Shown here one piece after another: positions 53,621 through 62,470 of a DNA stretch of 64,000 bases (the stretch's first letter is position 1; each line of letters begins with the position of its first letter). A model generated the notes under the pieces. It had not been told where the DNA came from, made no database searches, and saw only the letters and a program-made list of their open reading frames with translations. The DNA is from Gillisella vitis (GTDB lineage: Bacteria > Pseudomonadota > Alphaproteobacteria > Rhizobiales > Rhizobiaceae). The stretch covers positions 1-64,000 of the forward strand of contig NZ_LMVL02000006.1 of the NCBI RefSeq assembly GCF_001541345.2, in the 5' to 3' direction. A program made the position numbers and the translations under genes.

Positions 53621-56593
53621 ATGAAACCATTGCTGCCAGCATTCCGTCACCGATTATGTGTGTTCACAGCACTGGCCTCCACTGTGTTGCCCACGCATTG
53701 CTTCGCGCAATCGGCATGGTCCGGAAACGCTGACAACGAATTTAGCAATGCATCGAACTGGATCCCCTCGGCGCCAGGGGCTAGCGATGATGCGCATGTC
53801 GATACAGGCTCTCCACAAGTCACCAACGAGGTGACAGTCAATCGTCTGGACGTTGATGGAGGAAACGTCACCATCACCGACACAGGTGCATTGACCGCCA
53901 CGAACGGCACCACGATCACCTCAGGCAGCGTTAGCGTCAATGCGGGCGGGGTGATGAACTCGAACGTCAGCCTTGATGGCGGTAGCCTTTCCATCAATGG
54001 CAACCTCAATGGCCAGTTGACGCTCAACAACGGCAACGTCACCGTAAACGGTGAGCTCAGTGGTGCCATGGTAGAGACAGGGACCGCGCTGTCCAACAAT
54101 GGCACTGTTGACGAGGTCAATATCTCCACAGGCGGGACCTTCGTCAATAATAGCGGCGCGACCGCGGGCGAAGTTACCAATGCCGGGACGGCATCCAACG
54201 CCGGAACGATCGGAAGCCTGACCAATACCGCCGGAAATTTTACCAATAATGCCGGCGGGACAATTTCGGGAAAGACGACGGTTTCGGGTGGAACCGTCAC
54301 CAACAATTTCGTCGTTACCGAAGCCGATGTCGCGGCGGCGGCGGCATTCGTCAACAACACCGGTGCAACAGCCGGCGCAGTCAGGAATTCAGGCACCGTC
54401 GTCAATGCGGGAACCATTGCCTCGCTACAGAACGATGCCGGTACATTCACCAATGATGTCGGCGGGGTGGTTACGGGGGATAGCACTATTACCGGTGGCA
54501 GCGTGACGAACAACGCCACGCTTCACAACGTCGATGTTGCAGCAGGTGCAACATTCACCAATGCCAGCGGTGCCACCGCCGGTGTCGTCGTCAATGCAGG
54601 CAATTCGTCGAATGCCGGGACCATCGAGAGCCTGACCAATACGGCTGGAAATTTTACCAACAATGCAGGCGGTACGATTACCGGCAAATCAACAATCACA
54701 GGCGGAACCGTCACCAACAACTTCGTCATCACCGATGCGGACGTTGCTGTCGCCGCACTATTCGTCAACAACTCTGGAGCAACCGCTGGCACTATAAAAA
54801 ACTCTGGCACGGTGACCAATGCGGGGACCGTCGCGGCGCTTCAAAACGATGACGGTACTTTCACGAACAATTCTGGCGGTACCGTTACGGGTACAACGAC
54901 GGTCAGCGGAGGTCGTGTTGTCAACAATGCCACATTGGCTGATGTCGATAATGAGGCGGCGGGCGAATTCATCAACAACAATGGCGCTGTGGCAGGCACG
55001 GTTACCAATTCTGGCAGCGCCTCGAACGACGGAACAATCGCCGCGCTCGTCAACACTGGCGGCATCTTTTCCAATACCGGCACGATTGATGGAACGGCCA
55101 CGATTGCAAGCGGTTCGCTGATCAACGATGGAACCGTCGCCGGAGCAGTCGTCATCGATGAGGGCGGACTTCTTTCAGGCAACGGGACCATTGGCGAGCT
55201 TTTCGTCAACGCAGGCGGTATACTTTCCCCTGGGCGAGACATAGGAACGCTCACCGTCGATGGTGATGTGACCTTTCGCACAGGGTCGATCTACCAGATC
55301 GACATCAATGCCAACGGTGCCTCTGACCGGGTGGATGCGACAGGCACGGTCTCCATCCAAGGGGGAACGCTTGAAATTAGAGCGGCAGGTGGCAATTACG
55401 GGCTGACAACCACCTATACCATCCTGACTGCAAGCCGCATCACTGGCACCTTCGACAGCGTTTCAAGTGATTTCGCTTTCCTGACGCCAACGTTGACCTA
55501 TGGTGTCACCACGATAGACATGCAGCTCGACCGCAATAGTGTAGCATTCGAAGATGTCGCGGATACCGCAAACGGCCAGGCAACCGCTGTTGCCGTTGAA
55601 GCCTTGGGGACAGGAAACTCGATTTACGATGCGGTCCTATCACTGAACTCCTCCACTGCGAACAGCGCCTTCTCGCAATTGAGCGGTGAAGTTCATGCCT
55701 CGCTCAAAACCGCGCTGCTGTGGGAGAGCCGTTTTGCACGCGACGCGGTGCTTGACGAAATGGCCTTGGATCTTGATCAGCGCAAGGAGGATGTGACGGT
55801 CTGGAGCAACAGCTTTCTATCGTCCAACAGTTGGTCAGGGAATGGAAATGCAGCCGGAATCGATACCCGCACCGCAGGCGTCGTCATGGGAGTGGATGCG
55901 TCGGTCTCCGACCCGTGGCGTCTCGGCGGCTTGGTGGGTTACAGTCATGACTCGTTCGAGCAGGGGAAGACCGAGTCCTATCACGCAGGTCTCTATGCTA
56001 CGGGTGATATTGGCGCCTTGAACGTTATTGGCGGCGCCATCTTTTCCCATAACGACGCATCAACCCTGCGCGATATCTCCTTTGGAACGATTTCCAGCCA
56101 GCTCACCGCTGACTATGCCAGTGTCACCAGCCAGGTTTTCGCAGATCTCTCTTGGACGCATGAACTTGATACGATCAAGCTCCAGCCCTTCGGCAACTTA
56201 GCCTATGTCAATCTCAAGACTGATGCTTTCCGCGAAAATGGCGGCGATGCGAGCCTGTTGGCAGCAAAAAGCAGTGACGAGATTGCAATCTCCACGATCG
56301 GCCTGCGCTGGTCTTGGAGGTGGCCGGAAGACAATTTCCCTGTTGCCGTCTCCGGCATGCTGGGCTGGCGGCATATCGAAGGCGACGTGGCGCCGTATTC
56401 CAATCTTGCATTTGCTGGCGGCACACCATTTGTCGTCGAAGGCGTGGAAATGCCAAAGGATGCTCTGCTGGCGAAGTTCGGGATTTCCACCAGGCTTTCG
56501 AAGTCGGCCCGCCTGACGTTCAGTTATTCCGGCGAGTTTGGCAAAGGTCTGCGGTCAAGCGCAGCGCAGGTCAATCTGGCAGGGAGTTTTTAA
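53621..56593 (+). CDS. Autotransporter with repeat-rich passenger and outer-membrane beta-barrel
   Basis: Role: surface-exposed or secreted protein, perhaps adhesin-like. Seen: 990 residues. The signal peptide is MKPLLPAFRHRLCVFTALAS then TVLPTHCFAQS. The passenger (about residues 30-600) is rich in Asn, Gly and Thr, with beta-helix-like repeats; four are 69-residue units at residues 174-449. It is followed by a PATR-type segment (GGILSPGRDIGTLTVDGDVT). The C-terminal barrel domain starts near residue 720 (VWSNSFLSSNSWSGNGN) and ends AAQVNLAGSF, with the terminal Phe that outer-membrane assembly needs. No Cys in the passenger repeats. Probably monocistronic. Confidence 0.92.
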   Translation: MKPLLPAFRHRLCVFTALASTVLPTHCFAQSAWSGNADNEFSNASNWIPSAPGASDDAHVDTGSPQVTNEVTVNRLDVDGGNVTITDTGALTATNGTTITSGSVSVNAGGVMNSNVSLDGGSLSINGNLNGQLTLNNGNVTVNGELSGAMVETGTALSNNGTVDEVNISTGGTFVNNSGATAGEVTNAGTASNAGTIGSLTNTAGNFTNNAGGTISGKTTVSGGTVTNNFVVTEADVAAAAAFVNNTGATAGAVRNSGTVVNAGTIASLQNDAGTFTNDVGGVVTGDSTITGGSVTNNATLHNVDVAAGATFTNASGATAGVVVNAGNSSNAGTIESLTNTAGNFTNNAGGTITGKSTITGGTVTNNFVITDADVAVAALFVNNSGATAGTIKNSGTVTNAGTVAALQNDDGTFTNNSGGTVTGTTTVSGGRVVNNATLADVDNEAAGEFINNNGAVAGTVTNSGSASNDGTIAALVNTGGIFSNTGTIDGTATIASGSLINDGTVAGAVVIDEGGLLSGNGTIGELFVNAGGILSPGRDIGTLTVDGDVTFRTGSIYQIDINANGASDRVDATGTVSIQGGTLEIRAAGGNYGLTTTYTILTASRITGTFDSVSSDFAFLTPTLTYGVTTIDMQLDRNSVAFEDVADTANGQATAVAVEALGTGNSIYDAVLSLNSSTANSAFSQLSGEVHASLKTALLWESRFARDAVLDEMALDLDQRKEDVTVWSNSFLSSNSWSGNGNAAGIDTRTAGVVMGVDASVSDPWRLGGLVGYSHDSFEQGKTESYHAGLYATGDIGALNVIGGAIFSHNDASTLRDISFGTISSQLTADYASVTSQVFADLSWTHELDTIKLQPFGNLAYVNLKTDAFRENGGDASLLAAKSSDEIAISTIGLRWSWRWPEDNFPVAVSGMLGWRHIEGDVAPYSNLAFAGGTPFVVEGVEMPKDALLAKFGISTRLSKSARLTFSYSGEFGKGLRSSAAQVNLAGSF
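54140..54967 (+). repeat. Four tandem 207-bp repeats in the autotransporter passenger, arranged A-B-A-B
   Basis: Units at 54140-54346, 54347-54553, 54554-54760 and 54761-54967, each exactly 69 codons beginning F-V/T-N-N/A-S/T-G-A-T-A-G. Units 1 and 3 share SLTNTAGNFTNNAGGTI and VTNNFV; units 2 and 4 share SLQND/ALQND and NNATL. A more divergent fifth unit follows at 54968. Confidence 0.85.
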
Positions 56594-56703
56594 ACCCGTA
56601 TTACCACGAAACGCTTGGCGCGTTGCAAGGGCCGTTGTTGATTTTCGCGCCGAATTAGCGAGCTTTTTCGTTTCAGAATGACCCCGCTTCCGTGATGAAG
56701 TGG

Positions 56704-57216
56704 TCAGCCCCGACGCAGGTCGATCCGACTGGTAACGATCGACTTCCCTGTAGCCGGATCGGTATCCACAGTCGTCAGGCGCATGCCGGAAGCTCCAACT
56801 TTTTCGATTGTCATCTGCGCGCGTCGATCACCATTGACCTCTTTCGCCCAATTGATTGCAAGGTTTATGGCATCTCCACCGCGTTTGCCGTTCAGGCCCG
56901 CGACGCCCGTACCCGCACCCACGTAAGAGCCGCTATAGGTCACGCCGTTGATCTTCAAATCGGCGCTGATGGCGCGAGAAAACACAACGAGGCTCGTACA
57001 GCGTCCATTCAATGCCAGCGATTGAGCCGTTGTGTTTGATTTGAATCTGCAGGTGACGTTGATCGTGGGTGCATTCGTGCGCACCTTGACCGTTCCTTTG
57101 CCGCTCCAGCTTCCCGCCAGTGTTTTCAAGAAAGCGGACTCGTCGGCGTAAGCACCGACCGCAGTCATCATCCATGTCATCGTCACGGTAATCGCGCTTG
57201 CAAGAACCTTGTTCAT
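56704..57216 (-). CDS. Small exported protein of unknown function
   Basis: Seen: from ATG 57216 (MNKVLASAITVTMTWMMTAV) 170 residues with a signal peptide cleaved near AYA-DE. The mature part starts SAFLKTLAGSWSGKGTVKV and has alternating beta-strand patterns (NVTCRFKSNTTAQSLALNG, RISADLKINGVTYSGSY-like, AQMTIEKVGASGMRLTTV). This suggests a lipocalin-like or beta-sandwich fold. Two Cys could form a disulfide. Its homologues are, as far as I recall, uncharacterised rhizobial secreted proteins. Convergent with the autotransporter gene. Longer in-frame starts to 57294 would spoil the signal peptide. Confidence 0.7.
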   Translation of the reverse strand: MNKVLASAITVTMTWMMTAVGAYADESAFLKTLAGSWSGKGTVKVRTNAPTINVTCRFKSNTTAQSLALNGRCTSLVVFSRAISADLKINGVTYSGSYVGAGTGVAGLNGKRGGDAINLAINWAKEVNGDRRAQMTIEKVGASGMRLTTVDTDPATGKSIVTSRIDLRRG

Positions 57217-57315
57217 GATCGTGTCTTTCAGACAGGGGAACTCCATTACCTGGATGTTCTGCATATTGAGGTGAGGATTGTTACATCCCCACAACCCTTT
57301 AGCCGGGCAAGAAGT

Positions 57316-57334
57316 TCCGAATGTTGATTATCGA
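57316..57334. promoter_or_regulatory. Conserved site 80 bp upstream of DUF1403 copy B
   Basis: TCCGAATGTTGATTATCGA resembles the copy A inverted repeat read in the same direction (TCCGATAATGCAAGATTATCGGA) and lies at the same distance, 80 bp, from the start codon. The symmetry is less perfect here. The leader between site and start also aligns (TGCGGTT, and TAAAC.GCGC.CCTGAT.TA). Confidence 0.5.
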
Positions 57335-57413
57335 GTTGGAACCAGCACGAAAGAATGTGCGGTTATGGCAATCTCTCTGGATTAAACCGCGCCCCTGATC
57401 TATCCTCTTTCAC

Positions 57414-58367
57414 ATGGATTCGCGCACCCCCACCTCAGAGCCGCCCTCGAGCTGGTCACCTCGTATTCCAGGCTGGGCCTTCTTGCGTGATCGCGACATT
57501 CCCGAATCCGACGCGGCGTTCTCTGCCGGTATCGCTCTGAAATCGCTTGACGATCTGATACGGGGCGATCCGCCTTGGCTCGGCTGCTGGCGCGACCGCC
57601 TTGCCCTGAAGTCGGCTGCCATCGCCGCCAGAATGTATGGCCGCAGCGAGGACGAACACGCGTTGCGTGACGCGCTTTTATTGACGGCACCCGGTGACGA
57701 TCCGGGCCCCGCCGGTAAGCTGTTTTTGGCTACACGAATGCTGTCGCGCCAAACCGGGACGATCACCACACCATTTATACAAGAGCTTGCCGCGCTGTTG
57801 GATCTTCACTGGGACAACGGGCTTGCCTCTATTGCCGACGTGGTGGATTCTGCGATTCAATCCGGGCGAGCGGTGCCCTTCGTGGCAGTGGACCTGATAG
57901 TAGCGATTTGCGCACTCCGCCCGGACACTGAAGTGCTGGCCCTTGGGTTGGCCGACGTCGTTCTTTCCCAAAAACTGAAGTGGCCAAAACCCGTACCAGT
58001 GCTACTGCCTGAACGTTTTGGTCCGTCCTTCCGAACAATCGGTGGTCGGGGTCGCGTTCGTCCGGGCGAGCCAACTTATCCAAAGGCGATCTGCCTGGCA
58101 CTGGTCGATGGAGTTGACGCAGCACTCCGTTCCGCCGTTGATGTTGATCGACGCGCGGCACAGCTGCTGGCTGTCGCACCGAAGGTTCGCACCAAAGGTG
58201 CCGATCCGGTGATCCGCAGATTGCTGAACGAAGATGCCGTGCTGGCCTCGGCGCCTGGCAGCGGTCTCTCCCGCTGGGCGGCCAACCGGCTGTTCGAGCG
58301 GCTGGAAAGCTTTGAAGCGGTGCGCGAACTCTCCGGTCGTTCCTCTTTCCGGGTGTTTGGACTGTAA
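57414..58367 (+). CDS. DUF1403-family protein, copy B
   Basis: Role: unknown. Seen: 317 residues, with the same conserved blocks as copy A (SDAAFSAGIALKSL, GCWRDRLALKSA, GDDPGPAGKLFLATR, FRTIGGRGRVRPGEPTYPKA, LSRWAANRLFERLESFEAVR). Mostly helical and cytosolic, with no catalytic motif I recognise. The stop and the ATG of the next gene overlap (TAATG), so DUF1403 and ScpB are translationally coupled and probably act together. The pairing with a chromosome-structure protein suggests a DNA-organisation or segregation role on the plasmid (inference). Confidence 0.85.
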   Translation: MDSRTPTSEPPSSWSPRIPGWAFLRDRDIPESDAAFSAGIALKSLDDLIRGDPPWLGCWRDRLALKSAAIAARMYGRSEDEHALRDALLLTAPGDDPGPAGKLFLATRMLSRQTGTITTPFIQELAALLDLHWDNGLASIADVVDSAIQSGRAVPFVAVDLIVAICALRPDTEVLALGLADVVLSQKLKWPKPVPVLLPERFGPSFRTIGGRGRVRPGEPTYPKAICLALVDGVDAALRSAVDVDRRAAQLLAVAPKVRTKGADPVIRRLLNEDAVLASAPGSGLSRWAANRLFERLESFEAVRELSGRSSFRVFGL

Positions 58368-59068
58368 TGATGGCCGGATCCCCTACAGCCAAACAATCCC
58401 GCAAGGAAAGGGCGAACGCCGCAGCCGAACGGCTGTTTGATCGGGAGCTAAAGGACCTGCCGCCGGAACTGCGCTGGCGGGAATGGATGCTGAGAATCGA
58501 GGCGGTGATCTTTGCCTCAGCCGAGCCGGTCAGCCGGGAGACTTTGGCGCGGGTGGTGGGAAAAGAGTGCAGCATCGATCTGCTGATTGACGATCTCATC
58601 GAGGAACTTTGTTCCCGACCCTACGAACTTGTGTCGGTCGCCGGTGGTTGGCAACACCGAACTCGGGTGCGGTACGCTGAGACGATACGCGCCTCAACTG
58701 CTCCAACGCGCGGCGCATCAGCGAAGTTGTCGGAGTTTGAGGCGATGGTGTTGATGGCGGTGGGGTATTTCCAGCCGGTTACCCGGTCGGAACTGAGCAA
58801 GATCTTCGGCAAGGAGGTCAGCCGCGATACCATTGCAGCGCTCCGGGGCGCTGGTTTCATTGCCTCAGGGCCTCGCAGTCCGACCCCTGGTGCGCCCTAT
58901 ACCTATGTAACCACCAAACACTTCCTGTCCGCCTTCGATATGGAGACATTGCGTGACCTGCCAGACATCGAAGCGCTTGAAGATGCTGGACTGCTGAGTA
59001 GATATGCCGTGCAAAGCGAGATCAAGCCGGCGCAGCCCAACGGTACCGATGACGATCTTATGGAGTAA
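58367..59068 (+). CDS. ScpB-like protein (SMC-Scp complex subunit) without an ScpA partner
   Basis: Role: ScpB normally binds ScpA and the SMC ATPase in chromosome condensation. Seen: 233 residues; a second Met follows directly at 58370 (MAGSPTAKQSRKER). A charged N-terminus is followed by a first winged helix (LRIEAVIFASAEPVSRETLA, RVVGKECSIDLLIDDLIEEL) and a second winged helix (LSEFEAMVLMAVGYFQPVTR, SELSKIFGKEVSRDTIAALR). It ends with an acidic tail (NGTDDDLME). No scpA or smc gene is in the window, so this plasmid protein either joins host subunits or has taken on a new role with DUF1403. Confidence 0.85.
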   Translation: MMAGSPTAKQSRKERANAAAERLFDRELKDLPPELRWREWMLRIEAVIFASAEPVSRETLARVVGKECSIDLLIDDLIEELCSRPYELVSVAGGWQHRTRVRYAETIRASTAPTRGASAKLSEFEAMVLMAVGYFQPVTRSELSKIFGKEVSRDTIAALRGAGFIASGPRSPTPGAPYTYVTTKHFLSAFDMETLRDLPDIEALEDAGLLSRYAVQSEIKPAQPNGTDDDLME

Positions 59069-59362
59069 GGTCGATGGCCTCAACCCCATCCATATCAGTA
59101 TAGACACGCTTGCCTAGTTCCACGTCGAGCGATGACTTCAACTCATCGATGCGCCTTGAGACGCCTGCCTTTGTTGGCTCATCGCCGCTCTCCCAATCGC
59201 CTGGTCGTTCCGCGTGTTGGAGGAAGCATCATTTTTCGCGTGTCAGTCATAACCCACGCTTGAACTCGTTCTTCAAACGTCCAGCATACTCATTCCCGTC
59301 GGCTGCCAAACAGTTCTGGAACTCTGTGATGGCGTCGACGGTTCCCCTAGGGAAAGCAAGCG
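59058..59362 (-). pseudogene. Remnant coding sequence(s) on the minus strand
   Basis: Seen: two open stretches without usable starts. One reads FTLAFPRGTVDAITEFQNCL and on to a stop at 59251 (KNEFKRGL); its stop overlaps an ATG that reads MTDTRKMMLPPTRG but soon stops. Another frame then continues WESGDEPTKAGVSRRIDELK through to a stop inside the end of scpB. This looks like a pair of short genes with a truncation and one frameshift. I do not recognise the products. Confidence 0.28.
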
Positions 59363-59389
59363 TGAACGGCTCATTAGGAGATAATCGAT

Positions 59390-60109
59390 ATGCCGATCAT
59401 AGCAACCGCTGCCTGGTCGATTCCGAAAACAGTTGCCGACCGATTTGCCGAGGAAGGCAGCGGATTGACGAGATATGCGTCAATATTCAACGGCGTGGAA
59501 ATCAACTCGACCTTCTATCGACGGCACAAGACATCGACCTTCGTGCGGTGGGCCGAGTCCGTGCCCGACAGTTTCCGATTTTCGGTCAAGATCCCCAAAG
59601 AGATCACCCATACCCGGGCTATGCAAGATATTGAGGAGCCGTTCGGGACATTTCTCGAGGATATAGCGCCTCTTGGAGAGAAACGCGGTCCGTTGCTTTG
59701 CCAATTGCCGCCATCTCTATCGTTCAATGGCGAGAAGATCGAAGCTGCATTTAAGACAATGCGGGACGCCGATTCCGGACGGATCGTGATCGAGGTACGG
59801 CATAAAAGCTGGACATCGACGGAGGTGACAGACCTGCTCAAGACATACGAGATAGGTCGCGTTCTTGCCGACCCGGCGCCGGTGTGGCCGCTAGAAGACT
59901 TTAAAGAAGCTCCCTGCTATGTCCGTTTGCACGGTAAGCCGAAAATCTACTATTCGAGCTACAAGGACGACGAGATAAGCTCGTTTTCAAAGCTGCTAGC
60001 CCCGGATAGCTGGTGCGTCTTCGATAATACCGCGTCCGGCGCTGCAATTGAGAACGCCCTGAAGATGAAGGGTTTGATGAGAGACGGGGCCGTAGCCAAC
60101 ACTTTTTAA
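59390..60109 (+). CDS. DUF72-family protein (YecE-like)
   Basis: Role: unknown; a TIM-barrel-like family widespread in bacteria. Seen: 239 residues. The pattern is typical: an N-terminal TAAWSIPKTVADRFAEEGSG, then FNGVEINSTFYRRHKTSTFV, RWAESVPDSFRFSVKIPKEI and TH, LCQLPPSLSFNGEKIEAAF, IVIEVRHKSWTSTEVTDLL, and CYVRLHGKPKIYYSSYKDDE near the end. AGGAGATAATCG precedes the ATG. Convergent with the alcohol dehydrogenase gene; a strong hairpin separates them. Confidence 0.88.
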   Translation: MPIIATAAWSIPKTVADRFAEEGSGLTRYASIFNGVEINSTFYRRHKTSTFVRWAESVPDSFRFSVKIPKEITHTRAMQDIEEPFGTFLEDIAPLGEKRGPLLCQLPPSLSFNGEKIEAAFKTMRDADSGRIVIEVRHKSWTSTEVTDLLKTYEIGRVLADPAPVWPLEDFKEAPCYVRLHGKPKIYYSSYKDDEISSFSKLLAPDSWCVFDNTASGAAIENALKMKGLMRDGAVANTF

Positions 60110-60112
60110 AGG

Positions 60113-60147
60113 AAAGTTTCGATGCCATGCTTTGGCATCGAAACTTT
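60113..60147. terminator. Hairpin between convergent genes, probable bidirectional terminator
   Basis: AAAGTTTCGATGCCA (60113-60127) and TGGCATCGAAACTTT (60133-60147) are perfect 15-bp inverses around TGCTT, placed four bases after the DUF72 stop. The A/T run at the stem base can act as a U-tract in either direction. Confidence 0.75.
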
Positions 60148-60188
60148 GAGGCACGTCCTTGAGGGCGTCCGCCCCAGCATCCACCGTC

Positions 60189-61364
60189 TTACGCCGTCAG
60201 TACGACTTTAATGCAGTTATCCTTCTTGTCTCGGAATGTTTCGTAGAGGGCTGGGCCGTCCTCGAGCTTCGCCCGATGCGTGATGATGAAACTCGGGTCG
60301 ATTTCCCCTTCCTCGATGCGGCGAAGCAGATCGAGCGAATACCGGTTCACATGGGTCTGGCCAGTGCGGATCGTCAAGCCCTTGTTCATCGCAGCCCCAA
60401 AAGGGATCTTGTCGAGGAAACCGCCATAAACGCCAGGAACTGACACGATTCCACCCGGACGGCAGGCCATGATCGCGGCTCGCAGGGCATGTGGACGATC
60501 CGTGCCAAGCAATGTGGCTGCCTTCACTTTATCAACAATTGCATCGAACGAGGCCGTCGCGTGCGATTCCGCACCAACGGCATCAATGCATTTATCGGCG
60601 CCATGACCACCGGTCATTTCCTTGATCCGATCCGGGATGGTTGCGTCCTCATCGTCGAAATTGATGATCTCTGCTCCGGCTTGCTGCGCCAGCGCCAGAC
60701 GCTCAGGAACGTTATCGATCGCGATAACGCGTGCCGCCCCCTGCATAAACGCACTTTTGATACAAAACTGGCCAACCGGGCCACAGCCCCAGATGGCGAC
60801 GATATCCGTCGGTTCGATCTCACAGTTGGCTGCGGCCATCCACCCGGTTGGGAAAATGTCGCCCAGAAACAGTGCCTGTTCATCGGTCATCCCATTGGGA
60901 ATGACGATTGGGGAAACATCGGCGTAGGGAACGCGAACATACTCAGCCTGACCGCCGGCATAGGCGCCAGTCAGGTGCGAGTAGCCGAACAGACCGGCGG
61001 TCGGATAACCGAATGCCTTGGTTGCGTTATCGGCAGTGCGGTTGGTGCGTTCGCAGACAGACCAGTTGCCTTTAAGACACTGCTGGCATTCACCACAACA
61101 GATAGTGAAGGGTACGACGACCCTGTCGCCGACCTTCAGTTTCTTGTTGTCGCGACCGACTTCAACGACCTCGCCCATGAACTCGTGGCCAAGAATATCA
61201 CCCTTTTCCATAAAGGGAATGTAGCCGTCCATGAGATGCAGATCTGAGCCGCAAATTGCACATGCGGTCATCTTGATGATGACGTCACGGCCGTCTTCAA
61301 TTTGTGGATCTGGAACGCTGTCGCAGCGGATGTCGCCCTTGCCATGCCAGCACAGTGCTTTCAT
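60189..61364 (-). CDS. Zinc-dependent alcohol dehydrogenase (formaldehyde-dehydrogenase-like)
   Basis: Role: NAD(P)-dependent oxidation of an alcohol or aldehyde adduct. Seen: from ATG 61364 ([20 protein letters not shown]) 391 residues. Catalytic zinc ligands lie in [15 protein letters not shown] and [16 protein letters not shown]. The structural zinc lobe is [20 protein letters not shown]. The cofactor loop is [20 protein letters not shown]. The inserted segment ([20 protein letters not shown]) and the overall length match the glutathione-independent formaldehyde-dehydrogenase-like branch. The longer frame to 61445 is not supported. Often found beside stress genes on rhizobial plasmids. Confidence 0.92.
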   Translation of the reverse strand: MKALCWHGKGDIRCDSVPDPQIEDGRDVIIKMTACAICGSDLHLMDGYIPFMEKGDILGHEFMGEVVEVGRDNKKLKVGDRVVVPFTICCGECQQCLKGNWSVCERTNRTADNATKAFGYPTAGLFGYSHLTGAYAGGQAEYVRVPYADVSPIVIPNGMTDEQALFLGDIFPTGWMAAANCEIEPTDIVAIWGCGPVGQFCIKSAFMQGAARVIAIDNVPERLALAQQAGAEIINFDDEDATIPDRIKEMTGGHGADKCIDAVGAESHATASFDAIVDKVKAATLLGTDRPHALRAAIMACRPGGIVSVPGVYGGFLDKIPFGAAMNKGLTIRTGQTHVNRYSLDLLRRIEEGEIDPSFIITHRAKLEDGPALYETFRDKKDNCIKVVLTA

Positions 61365-61603
61365 AAAATATCTCCTCGAATGATTAGTGGATCGCGGTGG
61401 TCCAGTCGGCGCAAATCCGAATGGTGACAGCCAAAATGAGAGCAAAAACCCGATAATGTAGACTGGCCAGCGGTTATTGATCGGACGGTTGAACGGCCAA
61501 TGGCGAGATCAATCATGGCCACGCAGAAAGACAGGCGGTAGCGCATAGCATCGCGTTTTACCGCCGTTCCAGAATTTTGCGCCTTGCGGACCAGGGGGGT
61601 GCG

Positions 61604-61831
61604 TTACCCTCGAAACTCGCCGTCGTTCATGTCGCGATCATCGTAATTGATATCCCAGTCCTTGGCTTGCTTGCGACCAGGGGGCTTGCTGTTCACGGTG
61701 GCATCATCCGAATGGGTAATGACGCGTGGTTTTGCGCTGCTAACTCCATCGTTCGAGCCACCCGCATGGTTGCTTTCGGATCGGCCGCGCGCATCCTGCT
61801 CGACTTTCGATTTCTGATCTTTAGTCTGCAT
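61604..61831 (-). CDS. Small hydrophilic protein, possibly stress related
   Basis: Seen: from ATG 61831 (MQTKDQKSKVEQDARGRSES) 75 residues, preceded by AGGAGTGGTAAG. Composition is strongly polar with many Asp, Lys and Ser and few hydrophobic residues, and probably disordered. It ends DWDINYDDRDMNDGEFRG. No family recognised. Its neighbours, a DUF4142 protein and an alcohol dehydrogenase, are typical general-stress genes in rhizobia, so a stress role is possible. Confidence 0.55.
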   Translation of the reverse strand: MQTKDQKSKVEQDARGRSESNHAGGSNDGVSSAKPRVITHSDDATVNSKPPGRKQAKDWDINYDDRDMNDGEFRG

Positions 61832-61942
61832 CTTACCACTCCTGATTTGGCTGGCCGGGATTTTCACTGGTCCCAGATCTGATAAGCATCAGCGCTCTGG
61901 CCTCTTCATCGGCCAGCCGTGCCAGCGTTCATGTCAAACCGC

Positions 61943-62470
61943 TTACGTGTTGAGATCCTTCACCATCATGAGATGATGGTCCAGTGCCGGTCGTGTTGTC
62001 GCGGCCCAGGTCTTGAGATCGGCATTATCGCCGTCCTCACCGTAACGCTTGAAAAGATCGACCGCATCTTCATGGACGGATTCCTGATCGGCGTGGTACT
62101 GCTTGTTGAAGTCTTCACCTTGTAAGCCATTCAGCTTGTCGAGCATGGTCTGCTGGCTTGATGTCATCGCCTGAGGAAGTGGGGCTTTGACCTTTCCGCT
62201 GGCGATCAATGCCTTCAGTTCGTCAGTGGTTTTCTGGTGATCGGACAGCATCTTCTGCGCAAATGCCTTTGTCGAGGCATCACCGCGCTCGATTGCAAGC
62301 TTGCTTGAGGCGATCTCAAACATGTCGCTGGTGGCTGCCTCCTTCACGAAATCTTCTGTCTTCGGGGCAACGCCGATCAGGGAATTGACGCCGGACGTCT
62401 CGGCTGCAGATTGTGCCAGGGCGGGTCCCGCAAGGATGAGAGCAAGCGACGCTATAGCCAGATGTTTCAT
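61943..62470 (-). CDS. DUF4142-family exported ferritin-like protein
   Basis: Role: unknown, periplasmic; members are helical-bundle proteins often induced by stress. Seen: from ATG 62470 (MKHLAIASLALILAGPALAQ) 175 residues, with signal peptide cleavage after LAQ. The mature part carries the DUF4142 pattern DFVKEAATSDMFEIASSKLA, KAFAQKMLSDHQKTTDELKA and KTWAATTRPALDHHLMMVKD, where His, Glu and Asp residues line a four-helix bundle. A GGAGG-type site stands before the start region. Confidence 0.88.
   Translation of the reverse strand: MKHLAIASLALILAGPALAQSAAETSGVNSLIGVAPKTEDFVKEAATSDMFEIASSKLAIERGDASTKAFAQKMLSDHQKTTDELKALIASGKVKAPLPQAMTSSQQTMLDKLNGLQGEDFNKQYHADQESVHEDAVDLFKRYGEDGDNADLKTWAATTRPALDHHLMMVKDLNT

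Noticed and set aside
53647-54519. 290-codon minus-strand frame opposite the autotransporter, rich in Val, Pro and Thr
   Set aside because: It arises from the repetitive passenger sequence; no ribosome site or family pattern.
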